A stretch of 64,000 nucleotides of DNA from Anaerolineales bacterium. Lineage in GTDB: Bacteria; Chloroflexota; Anaerolineae; Anaerolineales; Villigracilaceae. The stretch spans positions 434,001 through 498,000 of the forward strand of contig JACKAW010000002.1 of NCBI GenBank assembly GCA_020634885.1. Direction: 5' to 3'. Below are positions 17,593 through 25,485 of this stretch, in pieces. A model generated the notes under the pieces. The model saw only the letters and a program-made list of their open reading frames with translations. It was not told the origin of the DNA and made no database searches. The position numbers and the translations under genes were made by a program. Numbering within the stretch: the first letter of the stretch is position 1; the number at the start of each line of letters is the position of its first letter.

Positions 17593-18820
17593 ATAAATTA
17601 GCCTCTAAAAGTGTTTCTATATTTTTGAGGGTGAGAATTTGTTCCAATAAAATTTTTCCTGCGCTGGATGAGCGTTTCTTTAATTCTACCATTCCGCTTT
17701 GAAGCCCCTTTTCGCCGACGGTTACCCGAAGGGGGCAGCCTATTAAGTCTGCGTCGTTGAATTTGACCCCGGCTCGTTCATCACGGTCATCAAATAGTAC
17801 GGTAATTCCTGCGGCTTGCAATGCATTGTAAATCTCTTCGGCTTTGGCTTTCGTATCCACGGTCTTGCCGGGGACGTGCATGAGGTACACATCAAAGGGT
17901 GATGCAGAAAGCGGCAAGGTTAAGCCTTTGTCATCGTGGTGGGTTTCGGCGAGGGCGGTGAGGATGTTTAAATAATCAAAGTTTTTATTTTCATCCATTA
18001 AAATCTCGGCTTTAAGACCATCTAATGTGGCATCTTCACAGCTTGGGCAAATATCACCCTCTTCCACTTGAACAATGTCAAAAACCATGTCGGCGGTGTA
18101 ATCCCGTCCGTAATTTGTGTTGATCAGATGATATCCCGCTTCATTTGCACCGGCGGCGAGGTTGATTCCGCGAGGAATGACTTCATCCACGACAATGAGC
18201 GCATTTTGGATGCCAATGGGTGACGCGTATCCTGGTATTGCGCCGGCAGCAATGATTTCTTCGGTCGTTGCCGGGCGGACTTCGCCGATCCTTTTTTGTA
18301 ATTTGTGTAGGTTCAATTGGGTATCGCCCCGCACCACGACAAAAACAAATTGACCGTCTGATACGCGAGTGAGCATGATCGCCTTTGCTGTTTTGAGTTT
18401 TTCGATGTTTAGGAATTTGGCAAGCGAATCGATCGTGCTACAGTCGGGCGTGGCAACCTTTTCCATTGGCTGCGGCTCGTCTGTTTGGATGCGAAAGTTA
18501 TTGGTGCTGGCGGTTTCAGCCAGGTCGGCATAGTCACAGTAATGAATATTGCACTTGAATATTTCCGTTTTTCCGCTGTCTGTCAAAAAAAGGATATGCC
18601 CATAAATGCCGGTGATGATGGGAATCTCGAAAGCTGAAAAGGCATTCTCTCCCGCTGTTTCTGTGCGAGCTTTTAGTTTCTCAATGATTTGTTCGCCCAG
18701 GGGTAAAAGCTGATTTTCACGGGTCAGATACCCGGCGCGGACAAGCCAGCCCCAGCCCTGTGAACGGGCATTGTTGGGAAATTCACGTTGAGTTTGAATG
18801 GAAAGGGATGTGTATTTCAT
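17567..18820 (-). CDS. Prolyl-tRNA synthetase-like protein lacking the catalytic core
   Basis: 417 residues against about 570 for bacterial ProRS. The start MKYTSLSIQTQREFPNNARS and RAGYL...LLPLGEQIIEKL match the ProRS N-terminus. The class II motif 1, motif 2 and motif 3 Arg region are missing or replaced. The sequence resumes at IHYCDYADLAE and PMEKVATPDCSTIDSLAKFL, then a YbaK-like INS editing domain (about 135-250, with GAIPGYASPIG), a remnant of motif 3 (ALAETHHDDKGLTLPLSASP) and an intact anticodon-binding domain (about 300-400). It cannot aminoacylate by the normal mechanism. A trans-editing or tRNA-binding role is possible (inference). The next gene starts within its end. Confidence 0.8.
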   Translation of the reverse strand: MKYTSLSIQTQREFPNNARSQGWGWLVRAGYLTRENQLLPLGEQIIEKLKARTETAGENAFSAFEIPIITGIYGHILFLTDSGKTEIFKCNIHYCDYADLAETASTNNFRIQTDEPQPMEKVATPDCSTIDSLAKFLNIEKLKTAKAIMLTRVSDGQFVFVVVRGDTQLNLHKLQKRIGEVRPATTEEIIAAGAIPGYASPIGIQNALIVVDEVIPRGINLAAGANEAGYHLINTNYGRDYTADMVFDIVQVEEGDICPSCEDATLDGLKAEILMDENKNFDYLNILTALAETHHDDKGLTLPLSASPFDVYLMHVPGKTVDTKAKAEEIYNALQAAGITVLFDDRDERAGVKFNDADLIGCPLRVTVGEKGLQSGMVELKKRSSSAGKILLEQILTLKNIETLLEANLYEQPDPKV

Positions 18821-18828
18821 ACGAATGT

Positions 18829-18893
18829 GTAGGGATGGGGCTTGCCCCCATCCTTATTTTGGCAGGCAGGACATGGGCAAGCCCTGTCCTTAC
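18829..18893. repeat. GTAGGGATGGGG / AGGACATGGG palindromes
   Basis: AGGATGGGG-cttg-CCCCATCCT-type and AGGACATGGGC-AAGCCCTGTCCT hairpins side by side, upstream of the ProRS-like gene. It resembles the GTAGG palindrome group seen elsewhere in the window. Confidence 0.5.
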
Positions 18894-18895
18894 AG

Positions 18896-18920
18896 AAAAA
18901 GGCGACCGTGAGGGTCGCCC
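18896..18920 (-). terminator. Bactofilin terminator
   Basis: On the minus strand GGCGACC-ctca-GGTCGCC is followed by TTTTT, 10 nt after the bactofilin stop. Confidence 0.8.
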
Positions 18921-18929
18921 ATGCATTAA

Positions 18930-19466
18930 TTAGGATTCTGCTTTCTTTTTACGCGGCAAGCGTTGGGTGTTTACAGGGGTGGCTGCCGGGGTTGGCACAG
19001 GCTCAGGCATTTGGATCGGCGTCTGCGCGATGGATTCGGCTTGAGCGGCTTCTGAAGGTGTGGCTTCAGGAGCAGGCTCGAGATTAAGATCGACCGATTC
19101 TTCCATTCGGATTTGACCTCGCAGGAAGGCGCCTTCTTCTGTCACAAAGGCAGTGGTGACCACGTCTCCCCACACACGCCCGGTTGCGCGGATTTCCAGC
19201 TTTTGGGTGGTGATGTTGCCGCGCACCGCACCCGCCACAATGACGGTGTTGGCGCGCACGTTTTGGCAGGTGACGCGCCCGGTCTCGCCGACGACGAGCA
19301 TTCCACGCAGGGCAATTTCGCCTTCGAATGCGCCTTCGATACGCACACCGCCAGAGCCGTTGATGCTTCCGTGCCAAATGACGCCTGAGCCAAGCACCGA
19401 TGTGATGCGTTCTACGGCTTGGACGGGTTGTGCGGTTTCAGCGGGAGTGGGGTTTCGTTTGAACAT
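18930..19466 (-). CDS. Bactofilin (polymer-forming cytoskeletal protein)
   Basis: 178 residues. The central right-handed beta-helix (about 28-125) shows the bactofilin rhythm of short beta turns with regular Gly and Val: GSGVIWHGSINGSGG, VRIEGAFEGEIALRGMLVVG, VIVAGAVRGNITTQKLEI. The tails are disordered and Pro/Ala/Thr-rich, ending in a basic LPRKKKAES. Bactofilins assemble without nucleotide into filaments that scaffold envelope enzymes. It has a leaderless-type promoter and its own terminator, so it is monocistronic. Confidence 0.92.
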   Translation of the reverse strand: MFKRNPTPAETAQPVQAVERITSVLGSGVIWHGSINGSGGVRIEGAFEGEIALRGMLVVGETGRVTCQNVRANTVIVAGAVRGNITTQKLEIRATGRVWGDVVTTAFVTEEGAFLRGQIRMEESVDLNLEPAPEATPSEAAQAESIAQTPIQMPEPVPTPAATPVNTQRLPRKKKAES

Positions 19467-19473
19467 GGTGGCA

Positions 19474-19479
19474 ATTTTA
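19474..19479 (-). promoter_or_regulatory. -10 box of a leaderless-type promoter (bactofilin)
   Basis: GG-TAAAAT lies 7 nt before the ATG at 19466 on the minus strand, with no ribosome binding site between. Confidence 0.6.
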
Positions 19480-19488
19480 CCGTTAAAA

Positions 19489-19517
19489 CAAAAAGGGGCG
19501 GACGTAAAGCCCGCCCC
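19489..19517 (-). terminator. fabI terminator
   Basis: GGGGCGGGC-tttac-GTCCGCCCC followed by TTTTTTG on the minus strand, shortly after the fabI stop at 19524. Confidence 0.85.
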
Positions 19518-19523
19518 TGCTAA

Positions 19524-20318
19524 TTATTCGCCCTTATCTTCCACCATTTGTACGCCCATAATGTTGAAGCCTGAGTCCACGTACATCACTTCACCGGTGA
19601 TGCGCTTCGAGAGGTCACTGGCAAGGAAGGTGGCGGCATCGCCGACATCTTCAATGGTCACGTTCTCGCGCATGGGAGATTTATCCGCAAAGTGCTTGTA
19701 CATATCGCGGAAGCCGCCCACGCCCGCCGCCGCAAGGGTGCGGATGGCGCCCGCCGAAATGGCGTTCACGCGGATCTTTTTTGGACCCAGGTCATACGCC
19801 AGGTAGCGGGTTGCAGATTCCAACGCCGCCTTGGCAACACCCATCACGTTGTAATGGGGGGCAACTTTCACTGCACCCGAGCCGTAGGTCAGGCACATCA
19901 CAGAACCGCCGTCATTCATGATCGGCAAAAAGGCATGGGTCAGCGCCACAAAGGAATAGACGGAAATATCCATCGCGGTCAGGAAGCCCTGACGGCTGGT
20001 TTCGTGGAAAGGTCGGCTCAATTCATCCCGTCCGGCAAAAGCAATGGAATGAACCAGAATGTCGATCTTGCCAAAGTGGGCTTCGGCTTTCTTCACCACC
20101 GCTTTGATCTGGTCATCCTTGGTCACATCACATTCTTCGACCCACTTGCAGTTGATCTTTTCTGCCAGCGGCTTGACGCGTTTTTCCATCACTTCACCGG
20201 CGTAGCTGATACCAATATTTGCACCTTCGCGCAGGAACGATTGAGTAATACCCCACGCAATGGATTTATCGTTTGCCAACCCAAAGATCAGCGCATTTTT
20301 TCCTTCAAGCAATCCCAT
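19524..20318 (-). CDS. fabI: Enoyl-[acyl-carrier-protein] reductase (NADH)
   Basis: 264 residues. It reduces trans-2-enoyl-ACP in the last step of each fatty-acid elongation round. The N-terminus LLEGKNALIFGLANDKSIAW is the FabI cofactor site; HSIAFAGRDEL and HYNVMGVAKAALESATRYLA carry the catalytic Tyr and Lys; NAISAGAIRTLAAAGVGGF is the substrate loop. Presence of FabI with no other fab genes around suggests a scattered fatty-acid pathway. It has its own terminator. Confidence 0.95.
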   Translation of the reverse strand: MGLLEGKNALIFGLANDKSIAWGITQSFLREGANIGISYAGEVMEKRVKPLAEKINCKWVEECDVTKDDQIKAVVKKAEAHFGKIDILVHSIAFAGRDELSRPFHETSRQGFLTAMDISVYSFVALTHAFLPIMNDGGSVMCLTYGSGAVKVAPHYNVMGVAKAALESATRYLAYDLGPKKIRVNAISAGAIRTLAAAGVGGFRDMYKHFADKSPMRENVTIEDVGDAATFLASDLSKRITGEVMYVDSGFNIMGVQMVEDKGE

Positions 20319-20352
20319 AATTCTCTCCTAAAATTCGATGTTTGGTACTCGT

Positions 20353-20928
20353 TCATTTGAGTATTTTGTCTTTTACAAGAAACCGCCACGGATTGGAAAA
20401 CCAAGGCTCTCCAATCGCTCTATTTAAACCCACGCGCGCGCCAATCGTCACGCTTTTTTCGGGGATTTTAAACCCCGCCTCGATCCATACCCCTGAGCCT
20501 GCTTCTGTTAAATTGGCATAGTTCTCGCTTTTAGTGATTCCCATTGCCTGAGTCAGTTTCCCCGGACCAAGCGTATCGCGCCCGCCTCGCCGCTCCATCA
20601 TCACCTCCACGCCTTCGAGCGGTTGAATGGCGCGGATGAGCACCGCTGCGGGAAAACCTTCCTCTTCTGTGACGGCATTCAGCATCCAGTGATGACCATA
20701 AGTGAAATACACATACGCCTGCCCCGGCGCGCCATACATCGGGTCGGTGCGAATCGTCCGCCCGGCTTTGGCATGGCATGCAAGGTCTTTTTCACCGATG
20801 TAGGCTTCTGTCTCGGAGATCAACCCGACCAACTTCACGCCATCCAGAATCCGCACCAGCCGTGCGCCGAGCAATTCACGCGCAACGGTTAGGGTGGGAC
20901 GATTATAGAATTTGCGGGGGAAAATCAC
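20353..20928 (-). CDS. DNA-3-methyladenine glycosylase (AAG/MPG family)
   Basis: 191 residues. The family opens with FYNRPTLTVARELLGARLV; the active-site region is GLISETEAYIGEKDLACHA, and AYVYFTYGHHWMLNAVT and LGPGKLTQAMGI complete the MPG signature. It excises alkylated and deaminated purines in base excision repair. Its start overlaps the stop of the upstream epimerase gene by 4 nt, so the two are co-translated despite unrelated roles. Confidence 0.93.
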   Translation of the reverse strand: MIFPRKFYNRPTLTVARELLGARLVRILDGVKLVGLISETEAYIGEKDLACHAKAGRTIRTDPMYGAPGQAYVYFTYGHHWMLNAVTEEEGFPAAVLIRAIQPLEGVEVMMERRGGRDTLGPGKLTQAMGITKSENYANLTEAGSGVWIEAGFKIPEKSVTIGARVGLNRAIGEPWFSNPWRFLVKDKILK

Positions 20929-21848
20929 TTAAACCTTGCGTCTCGTTGAAGCGTCAACCTCAAGCCTTCCTCCAAACCAATGGATGGTGTGAAGCGGAGT
21001 TTTTCCTTCGATACGGACAAATCTGCTTTCATGCGCGAGACGCCGCCGGAGGTCTGGTTGTTGTAGACCACATTGGCTTTGCTATTGGTAACGTTCAATA
21101 CAGTATTGACCAACTGCTTGACCGAAGTTTCCACACCCGAGCCAACATTGATGACCAACCCATTCACATTCGGCGCGGTGGCAGCCGCCACCATGGCGCT
21201 GACCACATCATCCACATAAATGTAGTCGCGGGTTTGGCTGCCGTTGCTGTGCGCGACCAACGTCCCGCCGCGCAGCGCCTGCCGCAGGTAGTGGGGGACA
21301 ACAGGAGGATGAGATGGCGGCAAATGCTGTCCGGGTCCATAAGCGTTGAAGATGCGCAGGCTGACCGTTTCCATATTCCATAAACTGCCAATCGTGCGGA
21401 CGTAATGTTCAGCAGAGATTTTCGAAACCGCATAGGGCGAGCGCGGGTTGGGAATGTCGCTTTCCTTCAAACTGCCATCGTTCATATCGCCGTATACTGC
21501 GCCAGAAGATGCAAGCACCACGCGTTTTACGCCCACATCGCGCATGGCTTCCATGAGCGCAACCGTCCCGCCGACGTTTACAGTGTTATAGTCGCGCGGG
21601 TACAGGATCGACTCTTGGACAGAGACCCGAGCCGCCAGGTGGTAGACCACATCCACTTCCTGTAGCAGGGTCCACAGTTTGGGGCGGTCACTCACATCTC
21701 CGCGTGTAAAGTGGACATCGGGGGAGAGTACCTTGGGGTCGCCGGTGGAAAGATCGTCCAACCCGCGCACTTGGTGCCCTTCACGGGCAAGGTGGTTTGC
21801 AAGCGAAGAGCCGAGGAAACCCGCGGCTCCGGTAATTAGAAAATTCAT
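20925..21848 (-). CDS. NAD-dependent sugar epimerase/dehydratase (GalE/WbpP-like)
   Basis: 307 residues, extended SDR. NFLITGAAGFLGSSLANHLA binds NAD; VYHLAARVSVQESILYP, LASSGAVYGDMNDG and SPYAVSKISAEHYV (Tyr and Lys) are those of UDP-hexose 4-epimerases. LRIFNAYGPGQ is the substrate loop. It probably interconverts nucleotide sugars for surface polysaccharides. A TATAAT box lies 7 nt before the ATG. Confidence 0.88.
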   Translation of the reverse strand: MNFLITGAAGFLGSSLANHLAREGHQVRGLDDLSTGDPKVLSPDVHFTRGDVSDRPKLWTLLQEVDVVYHLAARVSVQESILYPRDYNTVNVGGTVALMEAMRDVGVKRVVLASSGAVYGDMNDGSLKESDIPNPRSPYAVSKISAEHYVRTIGSLWNMETVSLRIFNAYGPGQHLPPSHPPVVPHYLRQALRGGTLVAHSNGSQTRDYIYVDDVVSAMVAAATAPNVNGLVINVGSGVETSVKQLVNTVLNVTNSKANVVYNNQTSGGVSRMKADLSVSKEKLRFTPSIGLEEGLRLTLQRDARFK

Positions 21849-21855
21849 ACGAAAA

Positions 21856-21861
21856 ATTATA
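21856..21861 (-). promoter_or_regulatory. -10 box of a leaderless-type promoter (epimerase)
   Basis: TATAAT lies 7 nt before the ATG at 21848 on the minus strand; no ribosome binding site is present. Confidence 0.6.
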
Positions 21862-21885
21862 CTCGCAATAAGAACATGCTTTTCA

Positions 21886-21914
21886 TTGACGTTTACAGTT
21901 TCGTATGTTATCGT
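21886..21914 (+). promoter_or_regulatory. Cold-shock gene promoter
   Basis: TTGACG (21886-21891), a 17-bp spacer and TATCGT (21909-21914) give a leader of about 155 nt before the cold-shock ATG, a length typical of csp genes. Confidence 0.5.
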
Positions 21915-21963
21915 TGGAGCTAGATAGGAAAACGGTAGGTTACGTTGGTTTGAAGAACATCAG

Positions 21964-21998
21964 CGACTCGCGGTTTGACTGCGGGTCGTTTTGTTTTA
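21964..21998 (+). promoter_or_regulatory. Terminator-like hairpin in the cold-shock leader
   Basis: CGACTCGC (21964-21971) pairs with GCGGGTCG (21981-21988), one G-T pair, 9-nt loop, followed by TTTTGTTTTA. It has the form of an intrinsic terminator 80 nt upstream of the coding region, so it may act as an attenuator. Confidence 0.5.
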
Positions 21999-22077
21999 CC
22001 TCCGATGGAACAAACAGAATTCCCTATAAAATGCCCGCAAGGGTATAAATTTTTTTTTCATGCCATAGGAGGCAAAA

Positions 22078-22290
22078 ATGTCTGACAGAATTATTGGAAC
22101 TGTGAAGTGGTTCAACGGCGATAAGGGCTACGGCTTTATCGAACGCGAAGGCGGACCTGATGTGTTCGTCCACTTCTCTGCCATCCAGTCCGATGGATAC
22201 CGCACTCTGACCGAAGGTCAGAAGGTGGAATTCACCGTCGAAAAAGGACCCAAGGGTCCTCAGGCTAGCAACGTTACCATCGTTAACTAG
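22078..22290 (+). CDS. Cold-shock protein (CspA family)
   Basis: 70 residues, one complete cold-shock domain. RNP1 is KGYGFIE and RNP2 is VFVHFSAI, the aromatic nucleic-acid-binding strands; the N-terminus IGTVKWFNGDKG is canonical. It binds single-stranded RNA and DNA and melts secondary structure. AGGAGG precedes the ATG. The leader is about 155 nt with a terminator-like hairpin, and the next gene, convergent, encodes a DEAD helicase, a common cold-response partner. Confidence 0.96.
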   Translation: MSDRIIGTVKWFNGDKGYGFIEREGGPDVFVHFSAIQSDGYRTLTEGQKVEFTVEKGPKGPQASNVTIVN

Positions 22291-22298
22291 TAAACAAA

Positions 22299-22335
22299 AA
22301 AAGAGCCGGGTGTGAAAACACTCGGCTCTTTTTTG
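22299..22335. terminator. Bidirectional terminator
   Basis: AAAAGAGCCGGGTGT-gaaa-ACACTCGGCTCTTTT with A- and T-runs on both sides. It serves both the cold-shock gene and the converging DEAD helicase gene. Confidence 0.9.
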
Positions 22336-22338
22336 ATT

Positions 22339-23598
22339 CTATTTCTTCCTCGGCGCCAACCGGTTTCTTCCATAACTTTTGGGCGTAGGCGCGGGCTTGG
22401 GCGGACGTCGTCCGTCGCCGCCGCCCCGAGGTGCGCCTCTGCCTCTTCCGCCCGAATCAGTTCTCGGCGGGGCAGGAGCCGTGTAATCAAAATCTTCGAG
22501 CGTTTCGCGTTTGAGCGTCTGCCCCATGATCCGTTCCAATGTGCGGATCATATCCTTATCCTCATCTGTGACCAGCGTAAACGCATCGCCGGTACGCTGG
22601 GCACGACCGGTGCGCCCAATACGGTGGATGTAGGCATCGGCGGTATCGGGCATGTCAAAGTTAATAACGTGCGAGACGGTTTCAATATCCAGCCCGCGCG
22701 CGGCAATATCGGTGGCAACCATGATGTCGTGATGTCCGCTTTTGAAACCTTTGATGGCTGCCTGGCGCTGCCCCTGCGTGCGGTCGCCGTGTAGGCTTGT
22801 GGCACTCAGCCCTTCACGTTTGATCTGTTGCGCCACACGGTGTGCGCGGTGTTTGGTGCGGGTAAACACGATCACAGAATTTGTATCGGTACGTTTGAGC
22901 AGTTCGAGCAGCAATTTTGTTTTCAAATGCTGCGGCACGGGGTACAGGGCGTGCTCCACGGTATGTGCGGGTTTCACAATGCCCATTGCGATCTTTTGCG
23001 GTTCTTTCAACGCCTGCTTTGCGAGTAATTCCACATCAGGTGGGAAGGTGGCAGAGAACATCATGGTCTGTCGTTTTTCTGGCACGGCTTTTACAATGCG
23101 GCGCACATCAGGCAGAAAGCCCATATCAAACATTCGGTCGGCTTCATCGAGCACGAGGATTTCGATATTTGCCATTTTGGCATGTCCCTGTGCGATGAGA
23201 TCGAGCAGACGTCCTGGGCAGGCAACCAGAATTTCTGCACCATTGCGCAGGGCTTGAATTTGTGGACCCGCTCCGACTCCGCCATAAATGGTTGCGCTCT
23301 TTAGTTTTGTCCCCGCTGAGAGAGTTTTCACCACATCGTTGATCTGGTCTGCCAGTTCACGCGTGGGGGTGACGATGAGCGCACGGGGGGTGTTCCGTGT
23401 CCCATTGAGCAGTTTGTTGAGAATGGGCAAAACAAAAGCGGCGGTTTTGCCTGTACCGGTTTGAGCTGTCCCGATAATATCCCGTCCACGCAGGGCGGCA
23501 GGAATGGCGGCTTCCTGAATGGGCGTGGGGGTTTCATAACCCGCTTTGGTGATTCCCTGTTTTAAGCGGGGGTCGAAATTAAAGTTGTTGAAATTCAT
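22339..23598 (-). CDS. DEAD-box RNA helicase (RhlE-like)
   Basis: 419 residues from the ATG at 23598, chosen because AAGGA precedes it and MNFNNFNFDPRLKQGI is the usual family start; an in-frame ATG 63 nt upstream lacks these. Motifs: Q motif TPIQEAAIP, Walker A AQTGTGKT, PTRELA, DEAD in VLDEADRMFDMGF, SAT in MFSATFP, and HRIGRTGRA. The C-terminal ~45 residues are basic, Gly/Arg/Pro-rich (GGRGRGAPRGGGDGRR), an RNA-binding tail. Probable role: RNA remodelling in the cold and in ribosome assembly. Confidence 0.93.
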   Translation of the reverse strand: MNFNNFNFDPRLKQGITKAGYETPTPIQEAAIPAALRGRDIIGTAQTGTGKTAAFVLPILNKLLNGTRNTPRALIVTPTRELADQINDVVKTLSAGTKLKSATIYGGVGAGPQIQALRNGAEILVACPGRLLDLIAQGHAKMANIEILVLDEADRMFDMGFLPDVRRIVKAVPEKRQTMMFSATFPPDVELLAKQALKEPQKIAMGIVKPAHTVEHALYPVPQHLKTKLLLELLKRTDTNSVIVFTRTKHRAHRVAQQIKREGLSATSLHGDRTQGQRQAAIKGFKSGHHDIMVATDIAARGLDIETVSHVINFDMPDTADAYIHRIGRTGRAQRTGDAFTLVTDEDKDMIRTLERIMGQTLKRETLEDFDYTAPAPPRTDSGGRGRGAPRGGGDGRRPPKPAPTPKSYGRNRLAPRKK

Positions 23599-23686
23599 AA
23601 AATCCTTTTTGTTTTTCTGTTCCGCCGGAAATAAATTTGCCGTGGAACTTGTCGAACTCATTATATCCCCTGCCTATGGTTTTACT

Positions 23687-24586
23687 TCATTTTGCCAGGA
23701 ACAAAACCGCCACACCTGCAATGGCAAGGATGGTTCCGGCTACGCCCTGCCAACTTATCTTCTCTTTGAGGGCAAAGTAGCTGATCGGCAAAAGCAGTAC
23801 AGGTGCAAGCGAAGTGAGCGTACTGGCAACACCAACCTCTGTCAGTTGTACAGCCAGCAGCGAGGCTGAAACGCCGAGCACAGGTCCGATCAATGCGCCC
23901 AGAGCAAGCAGCCCAATGGATGCAGGGTTTTCGCGGATGACTTGCACCGTTGCGCCAGCCTTCCGTTCGATCAACATCCATAAAATAATAAAGACCGTTG
24001 CGGCAAGCAGGCGGATGGCGTTCGCTTGAAATGGGTGAAAGTGATTTGCCATGCCCTGCTTTGAGAGCACCAGCCCCATTGCCTGCCCGAGCCCTGCCAA
24101 CACTCCAAAGATCACACCTGTGCGGGTATGTCTGCGCGGCGTATCTGCCGCTTCTTTGTGCGAAGTAACCACCCAAACAATGCCAGCCAATGCAAGAGAC
24201 ATTCCCAATATTTGCAGGGGTGATAAAGTTTCACCAAAGATTACCCATGCAATGAGAGAACCAAAGATGGGCGCGAGACTCATCATCAAACTCCCCAGGC
24301 GGGGACCGATCATCACATACGATTTGAAGAGGAAGGCATCGCCCAATGCAAAACCGATCACACCAGAGATACTTAACCATACCCAATGGGAAGAATCCGC
24401 AGAGAAAGGCAGCGGTTCGTTAAACAGGATCAAATTGATGGCAATGAGATAGACCAGCGCAAACACCAACCGAACCCGGTTTGTAACCTGCGAGCCGACC
24501 ATTTTCCCCACAGAAGTGAGCACTACGGCATTCAATGCAAAAAAGAAAGATGTGGCAAGACCGGCGATTTCACCCAATATGTTCAT
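23687..24586 (-). CDS. EamA/DMT-family transporter
   Basis: 299 residues with ten hydrophobic helices in two repeats, the drug/metabolite transporter layout. The first repeat ends near LAGIVWVVTSHKEA; the second repeat contains LGALIGPVLGVSASLLAVQ and APVLLLPISYFALKEKIS. Substrate unknown. It is 3 nt after a second EamA gene, and the pair may form a heteromer or act separately. Confidence 0.85.
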   Translation of the reverse strand: MNILGEIAGLATSFFFALNAVVLTSVGKMVGSQVTNRVRLVFALVYLIAINLILFNEPLPFSADSSHWVWLSISGVIGFALGDAFLFKSYVMIGPRLGSLMMSLAPIFGSLIAWVIFGETLSPLQILGMSLALAGIVWVVTSHKEAADTPRRHTRTGVIFGVLAGLGQAMGLVLSKQGMANHFHPFQANAIRLLAATVFIILWMLIERKAGATVQVIRENPASIGLLALGALIGPVLGVSASLLAVQLTEVGVASTLTSLAPVLLLPISYFALKEKISWQGVAGTILAIAGVAVLFLAK

Positions 24587-24589
24587 GAG

Positions 24590-25471
24590 CTACACTCCTG
24601 GCTGGCTTTCGGCAGATTGTCCAAACTCTGCCCGGGTGAGCAGCAGCACTGCAACAAGAATGAATAGACCACCTGCCAAAACAATTGGCGCGAGTTTATC
24701 GCCAAACAGCCAGGTAGATAGCAGAACCGTAACAATCGGTTCAATGGTAGAAAGCATTGCCGCGTTGGTGGGTCCTACCTTGCTCAGCCCTGCTAAAAAT
24801 GTCACCACCGGAATAACAGTGGAGATCAGCACGATCCCCAAAATAACGAGCCAACCTGTGCTGGTTTGCGGAAAGTGCGGACCGTTGGCAAGGGTCAAAC
24901 TGCCATATACCATGCCCGCCGAGGCGAAGATCACCGTGGACGATTGAAATGCCGAAACATTCTTCATTACACTTGCGCCGACCATGATGTAAATGGAATA
25001 GACCAACGCAGCAGTGATCGCCATGAGCGCACCGATCAGTTGCCCGCTCACAGGTCCTACAGTGAGGGCGGTGCCAACAAGCGCCAGCACAAGTGCAATG
25101 ACCTTTGAACGGATCAATTTTTCATGCAGGAAGACCAATGAAAGGATGGCAACGAAAAAGGGGTAGAGATATAAAAGCAAAGCCACCAAACCCGCCGAGG
25201 CATATTTGATGGCGGTCATGTAAAGATAAGATTGCCCCGCATACCCCAGCGCGCCCATACCGATCAGTTGCAGGAGAACCCGTCCGCGAGGGAAAGGCTC
25301 CTTGCGCAGGATCAGGAACAAGGTCATGAAAGCGGCGGAAAGCCCAAAGCGTAGAAAAAGGACAGTGAAGGTGTCCATCCCTTCGGCGTAGGCAAAACGC
25401 CCAAAGATGGCAAGTGTCCCAAACGAAGCAGCGGAAAGAACAATGAGAAGAATTCCAGTGAAGCGGTTCAT
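24590..25471 (-). CDS. EamA/DMT-family transporter
   Basis: 293 residues, ten helices in two EamA repeats: GTLAIFGRFAYAEGMDTFTV near the start, LLYLYPFFVAILSLVFLHEKL ending repeat one, and AMLSTIEPIVTVLLSTWLFG in repeat two. Substrate unknown. It begins with a leaderless-type promoter (TAAAAT 8 nt before the ATG), so transcription can start here as well as at the GT4 gene upstream. Confidence 0.86.
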   Translation of the reverse strand: MNRFTGILLIVLSAASFGTLAIFGRFAYAEGMDTFTVLFLRFGLSAAFMTLFLILRKEPFPRGRVLLQLIGMGALGYAGQSYLYMTAIKYASAGLVALLLYLYPFFVAILSLVFLHEKLIRSKVIALVLALVGTALTVGPVSGQLIGALMAITAALVYSIYIMVGASVMKNVSAFQSSTVIFASAGMVYGSLTLANGPHFPQTSTGWLVILGIVLISTVIPVVTFLAGLSKVGPTNAAMLSTIEPIVTVLLSTWLFGDKLAPIVLAGGLFILVAVLLLTRAEFGQSAESQPGV

Positions 25472-25479
25472 GGCGGAGA

Positions 25480-25485
25480 ATTTTA
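25480..25485 (-). promoter_or_regulatory. -10 box of a leaderless-type promoter (EamA gene)
   Basis: GGA-TAAAAT lies 8 nt before the ATG at 25471; the box sits next to the stop codon of the GT4 gene. Confidence 0.5.
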
